Shown: one piece after another, positions 49,550-57,868 of the stretch
Layout: each line of letters begins with the position of its first letter
Position numbering within the stretch: position 1 is the stretch's first letter
From: Curtobacterium sp. 9128
Lineage (GTDB): Bacteria; Actinomycetota; Actinomycetes; Actinomycetales; Microbacteriaceae
NCBI RefSeq assembly: GCF_007673775.1
Contig: NZ_VEAF01000003.1
Coordinates: forward strand, 492,989-556,988
Reading direction: 5' to 3'
DNA length: 64,000 nt
Program-made: the position numbers and the translations under genes
Notes under the pieces: model-generated
Seen by the model: only the letters and a program-made list of their open reading frames with translations
Database searches by the model: none
What the model was told of the DNA's origin: nothing

Positions 49550-51025
49550 TCAGACCCGGTACCCGAACTGGCGGCGGAGGAGCTTGCCGACCATGCCGAG
49601 GGTCTGCAGCGCGGTGATCACGGCGAGCACCGGCCAGCCGAACCACAGGATGCTCGACTGCGCGACGACGTCGAGCTGCAGCCAGCCGTAGACGGCGGCG
49701 GCCATGACGAGGAGCACGATCGCGACCGGCGCGAGGTGCGCGTTCCCCGAACCGCGCTCGGCCTTGGCCTGCTCGGCCCAGTTGTCGGTCTGCTTCTTGC
49801 TGGCGAACCGGGTCCAGGCGCGGAGGAAGTGCCCGAGCCGGATCCACATGTAGACCTCGGCCGGGGCGAGGAGTGCCGCGAACAGCACGTCGCGCCACGT
49901 GCGGTGCTTCATCGAGGCCACCACCCGCAGGTTCAGCGCCGCGGCGACGACGGGCGGCACCAGCCAGAGCGGGCTGAAGACGAACGCATGGATCGACAGC
50001 GAGGACACCAGCAGCAGCACGAACAGCACGCGGGTGAGGAAGTTGAGCGCCATCGACGCGTGCTCGATCCACCGCAGCCGGAGGTTCGGGTGGAAGGGCT
50101 GGCCCTTCGTGTCGCCGCGCTGGCCTGGCCACATGAGCTCGATGGCGCCGAAGTTCCACTTGACCTGCTGCGCGTCGAGCCCGCGGAGGGTGTGCATGCC
50201 GCCGACGTCGGCGCGGGCACGGGCGCTGATCTTCGTCAGGTACCCGGCGCTCTTGACCTGCAGGGAGAGCAGTGAGTCCTCGACCTCGCTGTCCTTGACC
50301 CACGGGGAGCCCTGGTGGTTCGTCTCCATGACCTCGTGCAGGGCGCGCATCGAGAAGATCGAGAACTGGCCGCCGAGCACCGCCATGTTCCGGCCCTTGA
50401 GCATGTTCTGCATGTTGAAGGCGGCGAACTGCGCGCGCTGCCCGGCGATGAGGAAGCGCTGCACGACGCCACGGAAGGGGCGGTCGTCGATCGAGTAGAT
50501 CGCGGAGATGCCGCCGATGCGGGCGTCGGAGACGATCTCCTGCGCGAGCCACTCGACGGCGTCCTCGTGCGCGGTGGTGTCGCCGTCGACGCCGAGCATG
50601 TAGTCGCAGCCCTCGATCAGGGTGAAGCCGTAGTTGAGCGCACCGACCTTCTTGTCCGGGTTCTCGCCGATGTCGTGCACGTAGACCTCGGTGGTCTGCT
50701 CGACCCCGTCGCGCTCGACCCGGTGCGGGCCGGCGAACTCGGCCGCGACGTCGAAGGTCCGGTCGGTCGTGTTGTTGATCACGACGTGCACGACGTCGGG
50801 GAGGCGCGTCTGCGCGAGCAGCGACCGGAGGACGTCGGCGATGCTCTCCTCCTCGTTGTAGGCCGGGATGACGCAGCCGATGCTGGGGCGGTAGTCGGGC
50901 AGTGACTCGAGGTCGTCGAGGACCGACGCGGCGAGCTCCGGGTCGTGACGACGGGTGTACCGGGAGCGGTCGGCGGCGGTGAGGCCGGTGCCGGAGAGGA
51001 CCGGGGTGGCTCGGGTGGTGGACAC
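49550..51025 (-). CDS. Membrane glycosyltransferase family 2
   Basis: A 491-residue processive-type GT2. IGCVIPAYNEEESIADVL is the nucleotide-sugar fold start, YMLGVDGDTTAHEDAVEWL the DxD region, GGQFSIFSMRALHEV and DSEVEDSLLSLQVKSAGY the catalytic TED-like region (here EVED), with QVKWNFG in place of QxxRW. Four C-terminal helices follow. Related to cellulose and hyaluronan synthases and poly-GlcNAc synthases. GTG start after GGAGCAACC. It probably makes or exports a surface polysaccharide. Confidence 0.88.
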   Translation of the reverse strand: MSTTRATPVLSGTGLTAADRSRYTRRHDPELAASVLDDLESLPDYRPSIGCVIPAYNEEESIADVLRSLLAQTRLPDVVHVVINNTTDRTFDVAAEFAGPHRVERDGVEQTTEVYVHDIGENPDKKVGALNYGFTLIEGCDYMLGVDGDTTAHEDAVEWLAQEIVSDARIGGISAIYSIDDRPFRGVVQRFLIAGQRAQFAAFNMQNMLKGRNMAVLGGQFSIFSMRALHEVMETNHQGSPWVKDSEVEDSLLSLQVKSAGYLTKISARARADVGGMHTLRGLDAQQVKWNFGAIELMWPGQRGDTKGQPFHPNLRLRWIEHASMALNFLTRVLFVLLLVSSLSIHAFVFSPLWLVPPVVAAALNLRVVASMKHRTWRDVLFAALLAPAEVYMWIRLGHFLRAWTRFASKKQTDNWAEQAKAERGSGNAHLAPVAIVLLVMAAAVYGWLQLDVVAQSSILWFGWPVLAVITALQTLGMVGKLLRRQFGYRV

Positions 51026-51146
51026 GGTTGCTCCTGATCGTTCGGGTCGATGTGCTTGCATCGAGTCTCGGCCGCGTGCCTCTGGCCGAGCGCTACCATG
51101 GCCAAGCGGAACCTCAAGATCCGCTCTGGACGGACGGGGGCCGCAC

Positions 51147-51782
51147 ATGCCGGGGATCCTGCGCACCACGACGGGACGCGCTGTCGCGCTCCTGGCCCTG
51201 GCGACCGGAGCGGCCCTGACGCTGAGCGGGTGCGGGACGCCTCCGTGGGAGACGGCCGCGTCGGGCTCCGCCACGGCGTCCTCCTCGCCGTCGACCAGGG
51301 CGTCGTCCCGCCCGTCACCGTCGTCGACGTCGGACCCCGTCGGCGGCGACCTGGCGACCGGCGCGACGAGCCGGACCCTGCAGGCCGGCGACCTCACCGT
51401 GGACGTCCGCTACTGGTCGACGCTGCCGATGGACGAGTGGACGCCGGGGGCGGACAAGCCGCTCTCGATGTCGGTCACGACCTCCGGTGGCGGGTCGGAC
51501 GTCCGCCTGGTCCGGGCCGCCGTCGACGTCTCGTACCGGTCGCGCTCGGGGGCGGACGTCGCTGCCGACGCCTCCCCGGCGGAGCAGGCCAACGGACAGG
51601 GGTACGCCGTCCAGGCACCGCAGTCGTGGTCCGGCACGTTCGTGCTCGGCGCTGCCCCGGCGGACGCCGCGCGGCTCCGGGCGATCGTGACGCTCGTGTT
51701 CACCGAGTCCTCTGGTACGAGCGGGACCGCGCAGCAGACCGCGACGGACACGCTGTCGGTCGACCTCCCGCGCGCCGGCTGA
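51147..51782 (+). CDS. Lipoprotein of unknown function
   Basis: A 211-residue lipoprotein. The signal ends ALTLSGCGTP, followed by a Ser/Thr-rich linker of about 45 residues and a beta-rich domain (DLTVDVRYWSTLPMDEWTPG, VRLVRAAVDVSYRSRSGADV). I do not recognise the family. It is divergent from the GT2 gene and could act with it at the surface. Confidence 0.72.
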   Translation: MPGILRTTTGRAVALLALATGAALTLSGCGTPPWETAASGSATASSSPSTRASSRPSPSSTSDPVGGDLATGATSRTLQAGDLTVDVRYWSTLPMDEWTPGADKPLSMSVTTSGGGSDVRLVRAAVDVSYRSRSGADVAADASPAEQANGQGYAVQAPQSWSGTFVLGAAPADAARLRAIVTLVFTESSGTSGTAQQTATDTLSVDLPRAG

Positions 51783-51828
51783 CCGTCGGCGGCACTCGCG
51801 ACGGCCGCAGTCGTGCCGGCCGATGCGG

Positions 51829-52527
51829 TCAGCGGTCCTCGTCCGCTTCGAGGTCGTCGAGCCGGTAGCCGCGGTCGTCCGTCGACGTGGTCCGCCACGA
51901 CGCGCTCGGCACGGTGGGGACGAGGTCGGAGCCGGTGGTCGCGGCGACGAGCGCCATCTCGACCTCGGTCCGCCACGCCGTCAGGTCGCACTCGTCCTGC
52001 CGGACGAGGGCGACGACCCGGTCCCGGTGCTCGGTCCACACCGGCGCGTCCGGCGGCACCACCCCGATGAGTGCCCGCGCGAGCATCGACTGCGCCGCCT
52101 CCAGGGCGCGGGACCCGAACGCGGTCGCGAGTCGGTCGGCGTCGACGACCGTGAGGGACACCCGCACCACCGACTCCTGGTGGTAGTCGGCGCGGTCGAG
52201 CAGCCGGGTCGCGGTCGGCAGCGCCTCCGCACGCTGCGGCACGGTCCCCACAGCGCCGTCCGACACCGCCGGCCGGACCCGGAGCATCGTCACGACCAGG
52301 GCGACCGTGAGGAGCACGACGAGCCAGATGACGAGCACGCGCGTGGCGGACGGGGCGAGGAGTGCCGCGGCGATGAGGACCAGGAAGGCGCCGACGAAGC
52401 CGATCGCGCCCTCGAGCGCCGTCCGGGGCACGTCGCCACGCGGTGCACCGGAGCGCCGCGCGACGAGCACCGACACGAGCAGCGCGACACCGCCTCCCAT
52501 CGACGTCCAGAGCAGCACCGGGTTCAT
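51829..52527 (-). CDS. Membrane protein with GGDEF-like remnant
   Basis: A 232-residue protein. Three helices lie in the first 85 residues (PVLLWTSMGGGVALLVSVLV, GAIGFVGAFLVLIAAALLA, VLVIWLVVLLTVALVVTMLR). The soluble part (VSLTVVDADRLATAFGSRAL then EAAQSMLARALIGVVPPDAP) follows the strand-helix order of a GGDEF domain but has no GGDEF signature. Its ATG overlaps the upstream kinase stop (ATGA). Function unknown. Confidence 0.65.
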   Translation of the reverse strand: MNPVLLWTSMGGGVALLVSVLVARRSGAPRGDVPRTALEGAIGFVGAFLVLIAAALLAPSATRVLVIWLVVLLTVALVVTMLRVRPAVSDGAVGTVPQRAEALPTATRLLDRADYHQESVVRVSLTVVDADRLATAFGSRALEAAQSMLARALIGVVPPDAPVWTEHRDRVVALVRQDECDLTAWRTEVEMALVAATTGSDLVPTVPSASWRTTSTDDRGYRLDDLEADEDR

Positions 52528-54113
52528 GCGCGGACCCCCGTCCGTTCCGGCCCCGCGGCCGGCAGTGTCATCGTCACGGTGGTCCCTTCGCCGAGGGTGC
52601 TCGTCACGGCGAGGTCGCCGCCGTGACGCTGGGCGATCTGACGGCTGATCCGGAGTCCGAGCCCGGTGCCGTGGATCCCCGTGCTCCGCACGCTCTCCGC
52701 GCGGAAGAAGCGCTCGAAGAGGCGGTCCTGGTCGGCGTCGGCGATGCCCACCCCGTCGTCACGGACGATCAGCCACACCCGGTCGCCGACCGCGTGGGCA
52801 CCGATGTCCACCCACCCGCCGTCGTGGTTGTACTTGACGGCGTTGCTCACGAGGTTGTCGACCACCTGCCGGATCCGGAACGCGTCGGCGACGACCCGCA
52901 CCGGGGCGTCGGCCGTCCCGATCCGGAGCTCCACCCCGGCGACCCGGGCGGCGGGCTCCGCGGCCTCGACCGCCGCGTCGATCACGTCGAGCAGGTCGCA
53001 CGGCGCGAGGACCAGGTCGACCTGTTCCTCGCGCGCCGCCGTCAGGATCCCGCCGACCAGTTCGACGAGCCGTTCCGCGTTCCGGGATGCGACGTCGAGC
53101 AGGCGCTCCGCGTCCGCGGGGAGCCCCTCGACCTCGCGGGCGAGCTCGACCGACCCGAGCACCGCCGTCGTCGGGGTGCGCAGTTCGTGGGACACGCTCG
53201 ACACCAGGTCGTCGCGGGCCTCGAGCGCGCTCCGCTCGGCGGTCACGTCCCGCGCGACGAGGACACCGCCCCCACCGCCCTCGTCCGGCAGGAGCCGGGT
53301 GCTCACCGTGTAGGTCCTGGCCACCCCGTCCGGACGTCGGACGGGCACCAGCACCTCCTCGAGCTCCGTTCCCTCCAGCGTCCGGCGGACGAGTGTCTGC
53401 AGGTTGGTCGCCGCGGTGCAGTCGGCGAGGTCGTCCAGCCCGACACCGCCGCCGCGACCGCTGTTCGTGACCGTGGTCCGGCCGGCGTCGTCGAAGGCCA
53501 GGACGTCGAAGTCCACGGAGTCGAGCACGGCCCGGACGAGCTCCTCGCGCGCCTCGACCTCGGCGAGGCGTCGGCGGAGGAGCTCGGTCTGGGCGTGCAG
53601 CAGCTCCTGGCGGGCACGCCCGCGTCGCGCGAGTGCCGCCGCCGTGCCGCTCACCGCGGCGATGATGAGGGGGAGCGAGACCAGGCGCGCGGTGTCGTCC
53701 GCGTCGATGGCGATCCACTCGCCCGGGGCGCCGAACCACAGCAACCCCACGGCGACGGTGCTCGTCACGGCGGCGCCGCGGAACCCGAAGGCGTAGCCCG
53801 ACCAGAGCGCCGGGAGCGTGAAGAGCGCACTCACGCCGATCGACGGCACGTCGCCCCGGATGAAGGCGATCGACGCGACGTCGGCGGCGAGCACCGCGGC
53901 GAACCACCTCGGGTCGATCGACGGCGGTGCGGCTGCCGTCGCGACGAGGGCCGCGAGCGGCAGCGCCGTCCCGATGAGGGCCAGCGTGGACACCGAGCCC
54001 CGGTCGACCACGAGGACGAACGCGACGACGGGCATGATGCCCGCCACCACGCCGAGCTGGTTGCGGAACGCCCGCTGCCCCGCCCGGTCGTCGTGGTCGA
54101 GGTGCATCCGCAT
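52524..54113 (-). CDS. PAS-containing sensor histidine kinase
   Basis: A 529-residue kinase. Five or six N-terminal helices form a membrane sensor (GVVAGIMPVVAFVLVVDRGS, AALVATAAAPPS, VTSTVAVGLLWFG), then a coiled coil, a PAS domain (AVLDSVDFDVLAFDDAGRTT), the H-box SVSHELRTPTTAVLGSVEL, and ATPase motifs NLVSNAVKYN, DDGVGI and GTGLGLRISRQI. The start is uncertain between GTG at 54158 and ATG at 54113; the later one avoids the zinc operator. No adjacent full response regulator; the 48575 regulator is a candidate partner. Confidence 0.87.
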   Translation of the reverse strand: MRMHLDHDDRAGQRAFRNQLGVVAGIMPVVAFVLVVDRGSVSTLALIGTALPLAALVATAAAPPSIDPRWFAAVLAADVASIAFIRGDVPSIGVSALFTLPALWSGYAFGFRGAAVTSTVAVGLLWFGAPGEWIAIDADDTARLVSLPLIIAAVSGTAAALARRGRARQELLHAQTELLRRRLAEVEAREELVRAVLDSVDFDVLAFDDAGRTTVTNSGRGGGVGLDDLADCTAATNLQTLVRRTLEGTELEEVLVPVRRPDGVARTYTVSTRLLPDEGGGGGVLVARDVTAERSALEARDDLVSSVSHELRTPTTAVLGSVELAREVEGLPADAERLLDVASRNAERLVELVGGILTAAREEQVDLVLAPCDLLDVIDAAVEAAEPAARVAGVELRIGTADAPVRVVADAFRIRQVVDNLVSNAVKYNHDGGWVDIGAHAVGDRVWLIVRDDGVGIADADQDRLFERFFRAESVRSTGIHGTGLGLRISRQIAQRHGGDLAVTSTLGEGTTVTMTLPAAGPERTGVRA

Positions 54114-54169
54114 GCGGCAATGCTGGCACGCCTGCGTGCGCACCGTGCGTCCATGCACGGATGCTTCTT

Positions 54170-54184
54170 TGACAATGGTTATCG
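54170..54184. promoter_or_regulatory. Zur box before znuA
   Basis: TGACAATGGTTATCG matches the actinobacterial Zur-type palindrome TGAAAATGATTTTCA (from memory) at 11 of 15 positions. It lies 70 bases before znuA, in a noticeably A+T-rich stretch. Confidence 0.7.
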
Positions 54185-54253
54185 TTCGTCTTTAGCGTCG
54201 GTACTCGACGGCCGGGCCCCGGTCGTACACCAGCTGAAGGAGTACCCCGGACC

Positions 54254-55177
54254 ATGCGCAAGCGGCCCCTGATCACCACCGTCTCCGTCCTCGGTCTCGC
54301 CGCCGTCGGACTCACCGGCTGCGCCAGCGGCTCGGGGTCGTCGTCGGGGTCGTCGTCGGACTCCGGCACGATCAAGGTCGTCGCGTCGACGAACGTCTAC
54401 GGCGGGATCGTCGCGGCGATCGGCGGCTCGGACGTCGACGTGACGAGCATCCTCTCGAACCCGTCCCAGGACCCGCACTCGTTCGAGGCATCGCCCCGCA
54501 CCCAGCTCGCCGTGTCGAAGGCCGACCTGCTCATCGAGAACGGCGGCGGGTACGACGACTACATGGACACGCTCCGGAAGTCGACCGACAGCGACGCGAA
54601 GCTCATCAACGTCGTCAAGCTCTCCGGACTGCAGAAGCCCGGCGAGGACGAGTTCAACGAGCACGTGTTCTACAGCTACCCGACGATGGTGACGTTCGTC
54701 GACGAGGTCGCCGCCGACCTCGGCGACGAGGCGCCGAGCAAGAAGTCGACGTTCGACGGCCGTGCAGCCGACCTGAAGCAGCAGCTCGAGGGCCTCGAGT
54801 CGCAGACGGCCGCCGTGAAGCAGCAGTACGCCGGCGACCGCGTGGCCTACACCGAGCCCGTCCCCGGGTACCTCTTCGACGCGATGGGTCTGGTGAACGC
54901 GACCCCGGAGGCGTTCTCCGAGGCGATCGAGGAGGGCGACGACGTGCCGCCGGCCGCGCTGAACGACACGATCAAGCTCGTCTCCGGCGGGGACCGCGTG
55001 AAGCTGCTCGCCTACAACGAGCAGACCTCCAGCCCGGAGACCGAGCAGGTGCAGAAGGCCGCCGAGCAGAACGACGTGCCGGTCGTCGGCGTCACCGAGA
55101 CGCTGCCCTCCGGTAAGGACTACGTGCAGTGGCAGCAGGACAACATCGACGCGGTGAAGGCGGCGCTCGCGAAGTGA
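54254..55177 (+). CDS. znuA: Zinc ABC importer binding lipoprotein ZnuA
   Basis: A 307-residue cluster A-I metal-binding protein. The lipoprotein signal ends GLTGCASG. Metal ligands are in DPHSFEASP (His), FNEHVFYSYP (His), and probably in AYTEPVPGYL and AYNEQTSSPE (Glu). A Ser/Gly linker replaces the His-rich loop of Gram-negative ZnuA. The Zur box lies upstream. Coupled to znuC by GTGA. Zinc is the likely metal from the operon, although manganese binders share the fold. Confidence 0.88.
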   Translation: MRKRPLITTVSVLGLAAVGLTGCASGSGSSSGSSSDSGTIKVVASTNVYGGIVAAIGGSDVDVTSILSNPSQDPHSFEASPRTQLAVSKADLLIENGGGYDDYMDTLRKSTDSDAKLINVVKLSGLQKPGEDEFNEHVFYSYPTMVTFVDEVAADLGDEAPSKKSTFDGRAADLKQQLEGLESQTAAVKQQYAGDRVAYTEPVPGYLFDAMGLVNATPEAFSEAIEEGDDVPPAALNDTIKLVSGGDRVKLLAYNEQTSSPETEQVQKAAEQNDVPVVGVTETLPSGKDYVQWQQDNIDAVKAALAK

Positions 55178-56025
55178 CCACCGCGCAGCGATCCGGGGAC
55201 GGTACTGCCGGTGCCGTCCCCGCACCCGTCCTCGCGTTCCGGGACGCCGGGCTGTCCTACGGCGACCGTCGCCTGTGGGCGGGCCTCGACCTGGACGTCC
55301 GGGCCGGTGAGTTCATCGCCGTCCTGGGACCGAACGGCGCCGGCAAGACGAGCATGCTGCGCACCGTGCTCGGGCAGCAGTCGCTGACCGCAGGCACCGT
55401 CGCGCTCCTCGGCGCCCCCGTGCGTCGGGGCAGCAGGGCGATCGGGTACGTCCCGCAGCAGCGGCTGATGGAGGCCGGTACCCCGCTCCGGACCCGCGAC
55501 CTCGTCGCCCTCGGCGTGCAGGGGCACCGGTTCGGGATCGGGCGGCTGTCGCGGCAGGAGCAGGCGTTCGTCGAGGACGTCATCGACCGGGTCGGCGTCC
55601 GGGCGTTCGCCGAGGCCCCGGTCGCCGAGCTCTCCGGTGGGGAGCAGCAGCGGGCCCGGGTGGGGCAGGCCATCGCCTCCCGGCCGGCGCTGCTCCTCTG
55701 CGACGAGCCGCTCATCTCGCTCGACCTGCGACACCAGCGGATCGTCACCGAGCTCATCGACGAGGAGCGGCGCCGGGACGGGGCGGCGGTCCTGTTCGTC
55801 ACGCACGACGTGAACCCGATCCTCGACGTCGTCGACCGGGTGCTCTACATCGCCGGCGGTCGCTTCCGGATCGGCACCCCCGACGAGGTGCTCCGCTCCG
55901 ACGTCCTGACCGACCTCTACGGCACGCCCGTGGACGTCGTCCGCACCATGGGCCGCGTGGTCATCGTCGGGTCCGCAGAGGCTGAAGGCCAGGGACACGG
56001 CGTCCCACGACAGGGAGACCACTGA
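55174..56025 (+). CDS. znuC: Zinc ABC importer ATPase ZnuC
   Basis: A 283-residue ATPase. Walker A GPNGAGKTS, Q-loop YVPQQR, signature LSGGEQQRARVGQA, Walker B LLLCDEPLISLD and switch His in VTHDVN. The GTG start overlaps the znuA stop, and its own stop overlaps the znuB ATG by one base. It powers the importer with ZnuA and ZnuB. Confidence 0.92.
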   Translation: MTTAQRSGDGTAGAVPAPVLAFRDAGLSYGDRRLWAGLDLDVRAGEFIAVLGPNGAGKTSMLRTVLGQQSLTAGTVALLGAPVRRGSRAIGYVPQQRLMEAGTPLRTRDLVALGVQGHRFGIGRLSRQEQAFVEDVIDRVGVRAFAEAPVAELSGGEQQRARVGQAIASRPALLLCDEPLISLDLRHQRIVTELIDEERRRDGAAVLFVTHDVNPILDVVDRVLYIAGGRFRIGTPDEVLRSDVLTDLYGTPVDVVRTMGRVVIVGSAEAEGQGHGVPRQGDH

Positions 56026-56942
56026 TGCACGTCCAGGACCTCTGGTCGACGCTGTTCTCGTTCCAGGACTTCGGCGAACTCGTCGTCCTCGTCCGCAACT
56101 CGGTCCTCGCGGGGGCCGTGCTCGGACTGGTCGGTGGTCTGATCGGCCCGTTCGTGGTGTCGCGCAACATGCCCTTCGCGGTGCACGGCATCAGCGAGCT
56201 GTCCTTCGCGGGGGCGTCGGCGGCGGTGCTGTTCGGGATCAACGTCGTCGCAGGGTCGCTCGCGGGCAGCCTCGTCGCCGCGATGCTCATCGGGCTGCTC
56301 GGCTCCCGCGCACGCGAGCGCAACTCGGTCATCGCCGTGCTCATGCCGTTCGGCCTGGGCCTCGGGATCCTCTGCCTGGCGCTCTACCAGGGCCGGGCGG
56401 CGAACAAGTTCGGGCTGCTCACCGGGCAGATCGTCTCCGTCGACGACCCACAGCTCGGCTGGCTCCTCGGCATCTCGGCGGTCGTCGTCATCGCACTGCT
56501 CGTGATCTGGCGCCCGCTCACCGCCGCGAGCGTCGACCCCGACGTCGCCGCCGCGCGCGGCATCCCGGTCCGGGCGCTCGCGTTCGTCTTCATGGTGCTG
56601 CTCGGTCTCGCGACCGCCGTCTCGGTGCAGATCGTCGGAGCGCTCCTCGTGCTCTCCCTGCTCGTCACGCCGGCTGCCGCGGCGCTCTCGGTGACGGTGC
56701 ACCCGATCCGTGTCCCGCTGCTCAGCGTGCTCTTCGCGGTCGTCAGCGTGGTCGGCGGGACCCTGCTCTCCCTCGGCGGCGGCCTGCCGATCAGCCCGTA
56801 CGTCACGAGCATCTCGTTCGCGATCTGGGTGGTGTGCCGCGTGGTCGCCCGTCGACGGACCGGCCGGCGGAGGCGCCGTCCCGCCGTCGACGTGCCGGCG
56901 GCGACGGTCCCTGCGCAGACGCAGGCTCCCGTGGCACACTGA
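56025..56942 (+). CDS. znuB: Zinc ABC importer permease ZnuB
   Basis: A 305-residue ABC-3 family permease with eight or more helices. GPFVVSRNMPFAVHGISELS is the conserved family segment, and IVGALLVLSLLVTPAAAALS is typical of the late helices. It starts with TGATG at the znuC stop. It precedes the zur gene in the same direction by 28 bases. Confidence 0.92.
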   Translation: MHVQDLWSTLFSFQDFGELVVLVRNSVLAGAVLGLVGGLIGPFVVSRNMPFAVHGISELSFAGASAAVLFGINVVAGSLAGSLVAAMLIGLLGSRARERNSVIAVLMPFGLGLGILCLALYQGRAANKFGLLTGQIVSVDDPQLGWLLGISAVVVIALLVIWRPLTAASVDPDVAAARGIPVRALAFVFMVLLGLATAVSVQIVGALLVLSLLVTPAAAALSVTVHPIRVPLLSVLFAVVSVVGGTLLSLGGGLPISPYVTSISFAIWVVCRVVARRRTGRRRRRPAVDVPAATVPAQTQAPVAH

Positions 56943-56970
56943 TCGCCGGTCGGAGCACGAGGAGGACGGG

Positions 56971-57390
56971 ATGCAGCGCAACACCTGGCAGCGGGAGGCC
57001 GTCCGCACGGCGCTCAGCGACGCCCAGGGGTTCGTCGCCGCGCAGACCCTGTTCGGTCGGTTGAAGGACCAGGGCTCGACCATCGGGCTCGCCACCGTCT
57101 ACCGCGCCCTCAACGACCTGACGGCCAGCGGCGACGCCGACGCGATGCAGCAGGACGGCTCGAGCCTCTACCGCGCGTGCACGCCGGGCGAACACCACCA
57201 CCACCTCGTCTGCCGCGTGTGCGGGAAGACGGTCGAGGTCGAGGCCGACGGGGTCGAGGAGTGGGCTCGGGCCGTCGCGGCCGAACACGGGTTCGTCGAG
57301 CCGAGCCACGTCGTCGACGTCTTCGGCGTGTGCAGCGACTGCCACGCGGCGCGTGCTGCCACCGGCCCGGACGGGCAGCGCGAGGTCTGA
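56971..57390 (+). CDS. zur: Zinc uptake regulator Zur (Fur family)
   Basis: A 139-residue Fur-family repressor. HTH: GSTIGLATVYRALNDLTASG. Metal sites: GEHHHHLVCRVCGKTVEVE and FGVCSDCHAA, with the two CxxC pairs of the structural zinc site and the His-rich regulatory site. AGGAGG precedes the ATG. As last gene of the znu operon it should repress that operon at the Zur box when zinc is plentiful. Confidence 0.9.
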   Translation: MQRNTWQREAVRTALSDAQGFVAAQTLFGRLKDQGSTIGLATVYRALNDLTASGDADAMQQDGSSLYRACTPGEHHHHLVCRVCGKTVEVEADGVEEWARAVAAEHGFVEPSHVVDVFGVCSDCHAARAATGPDGQREV

Positions 57391-57391
57391 C

Positions 57392-57715
57392 CTAGGAGTG
57401 GGTGCCCTCCGCCAACGCCGGGCGGTCGTGGCCCTCCTCGATGTGCGCCACCGCGTCACCGACGATGTGTGTGACGTGGTGGTCGAGCAGGCGGTACTCG
57501 GCGTCGCGGCCGTGTCGCTCGACCGAGACCAGTCCGGCGCTCCGGAGCGTCCGCAGGTGCTGCGAGACGAGCGGCTGCGACATGCCGGTCAGCTCGGTGA
57601 GCCCCGTGACGGACTCGGGACTGTCGGACAGGTGCGCGAGCAGCTCGAGCCGTGACGCGGAGGACAGCACCTTGAACAGCTCCGCGGCGGCGGCGAGGTC
57701 GCGGCGACGGGTCAT
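57392..57715 (-). CDS. Zinc-type ArsR/SmtB repressor
   Basis: A 107-residue repressor. The HTH is TGMSQPLVSQHLRTLRSAGL. The C-terminal helix DHHVTHIVGDAVAHIEE keeps the alpha-5 metal site spacing of CzrA/SmtB (Asp-x-His, 11 residues, His, then Glu in place of the last His). Zinc or a similar metal should release it from DNA, usually to switch on efflux. It ends one base from zur, tail to tail. TAGCAT lies six bases before the ATG, so the mRNA is probably leaderless. No exporter is nearby. Confidence 0.88.
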   Translation of the reverse strand: MTRRRDLAAAAELFKVLSSASRLELLAHLSDSPESVTGLTELTGMSQPLVSQHLRTLRSAGLVSVERHGRDAEYRLLDHHVTHIVGDAVAHIEEGHDRPALAEGTHS

Positions 57716-57721
57716 GGAGCC

Positions 57722-57727
57722 ATGCTA
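57722..57727 (-). promoter_or_regulatory. -10 of leaderless arsR-type gene
   Basis: On the minus strand TAGCAT is followed by GGCTCC and then the ATG at 57715. Confidence 0.55.
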
Positions 57728-57868
57728 CGGCGCTGCTCCGGCGAGGCCCGCCGTCCTCTGCGGGAAGCCGCACGGTCGTCGTCGACGCCTGGTGCGCGGG
57801 CCGCGGCAGTGGTTCGCTCGGACGACCGCGGCTGCCTCCACGTCGCACCGACACCCGGGATCACCTGC

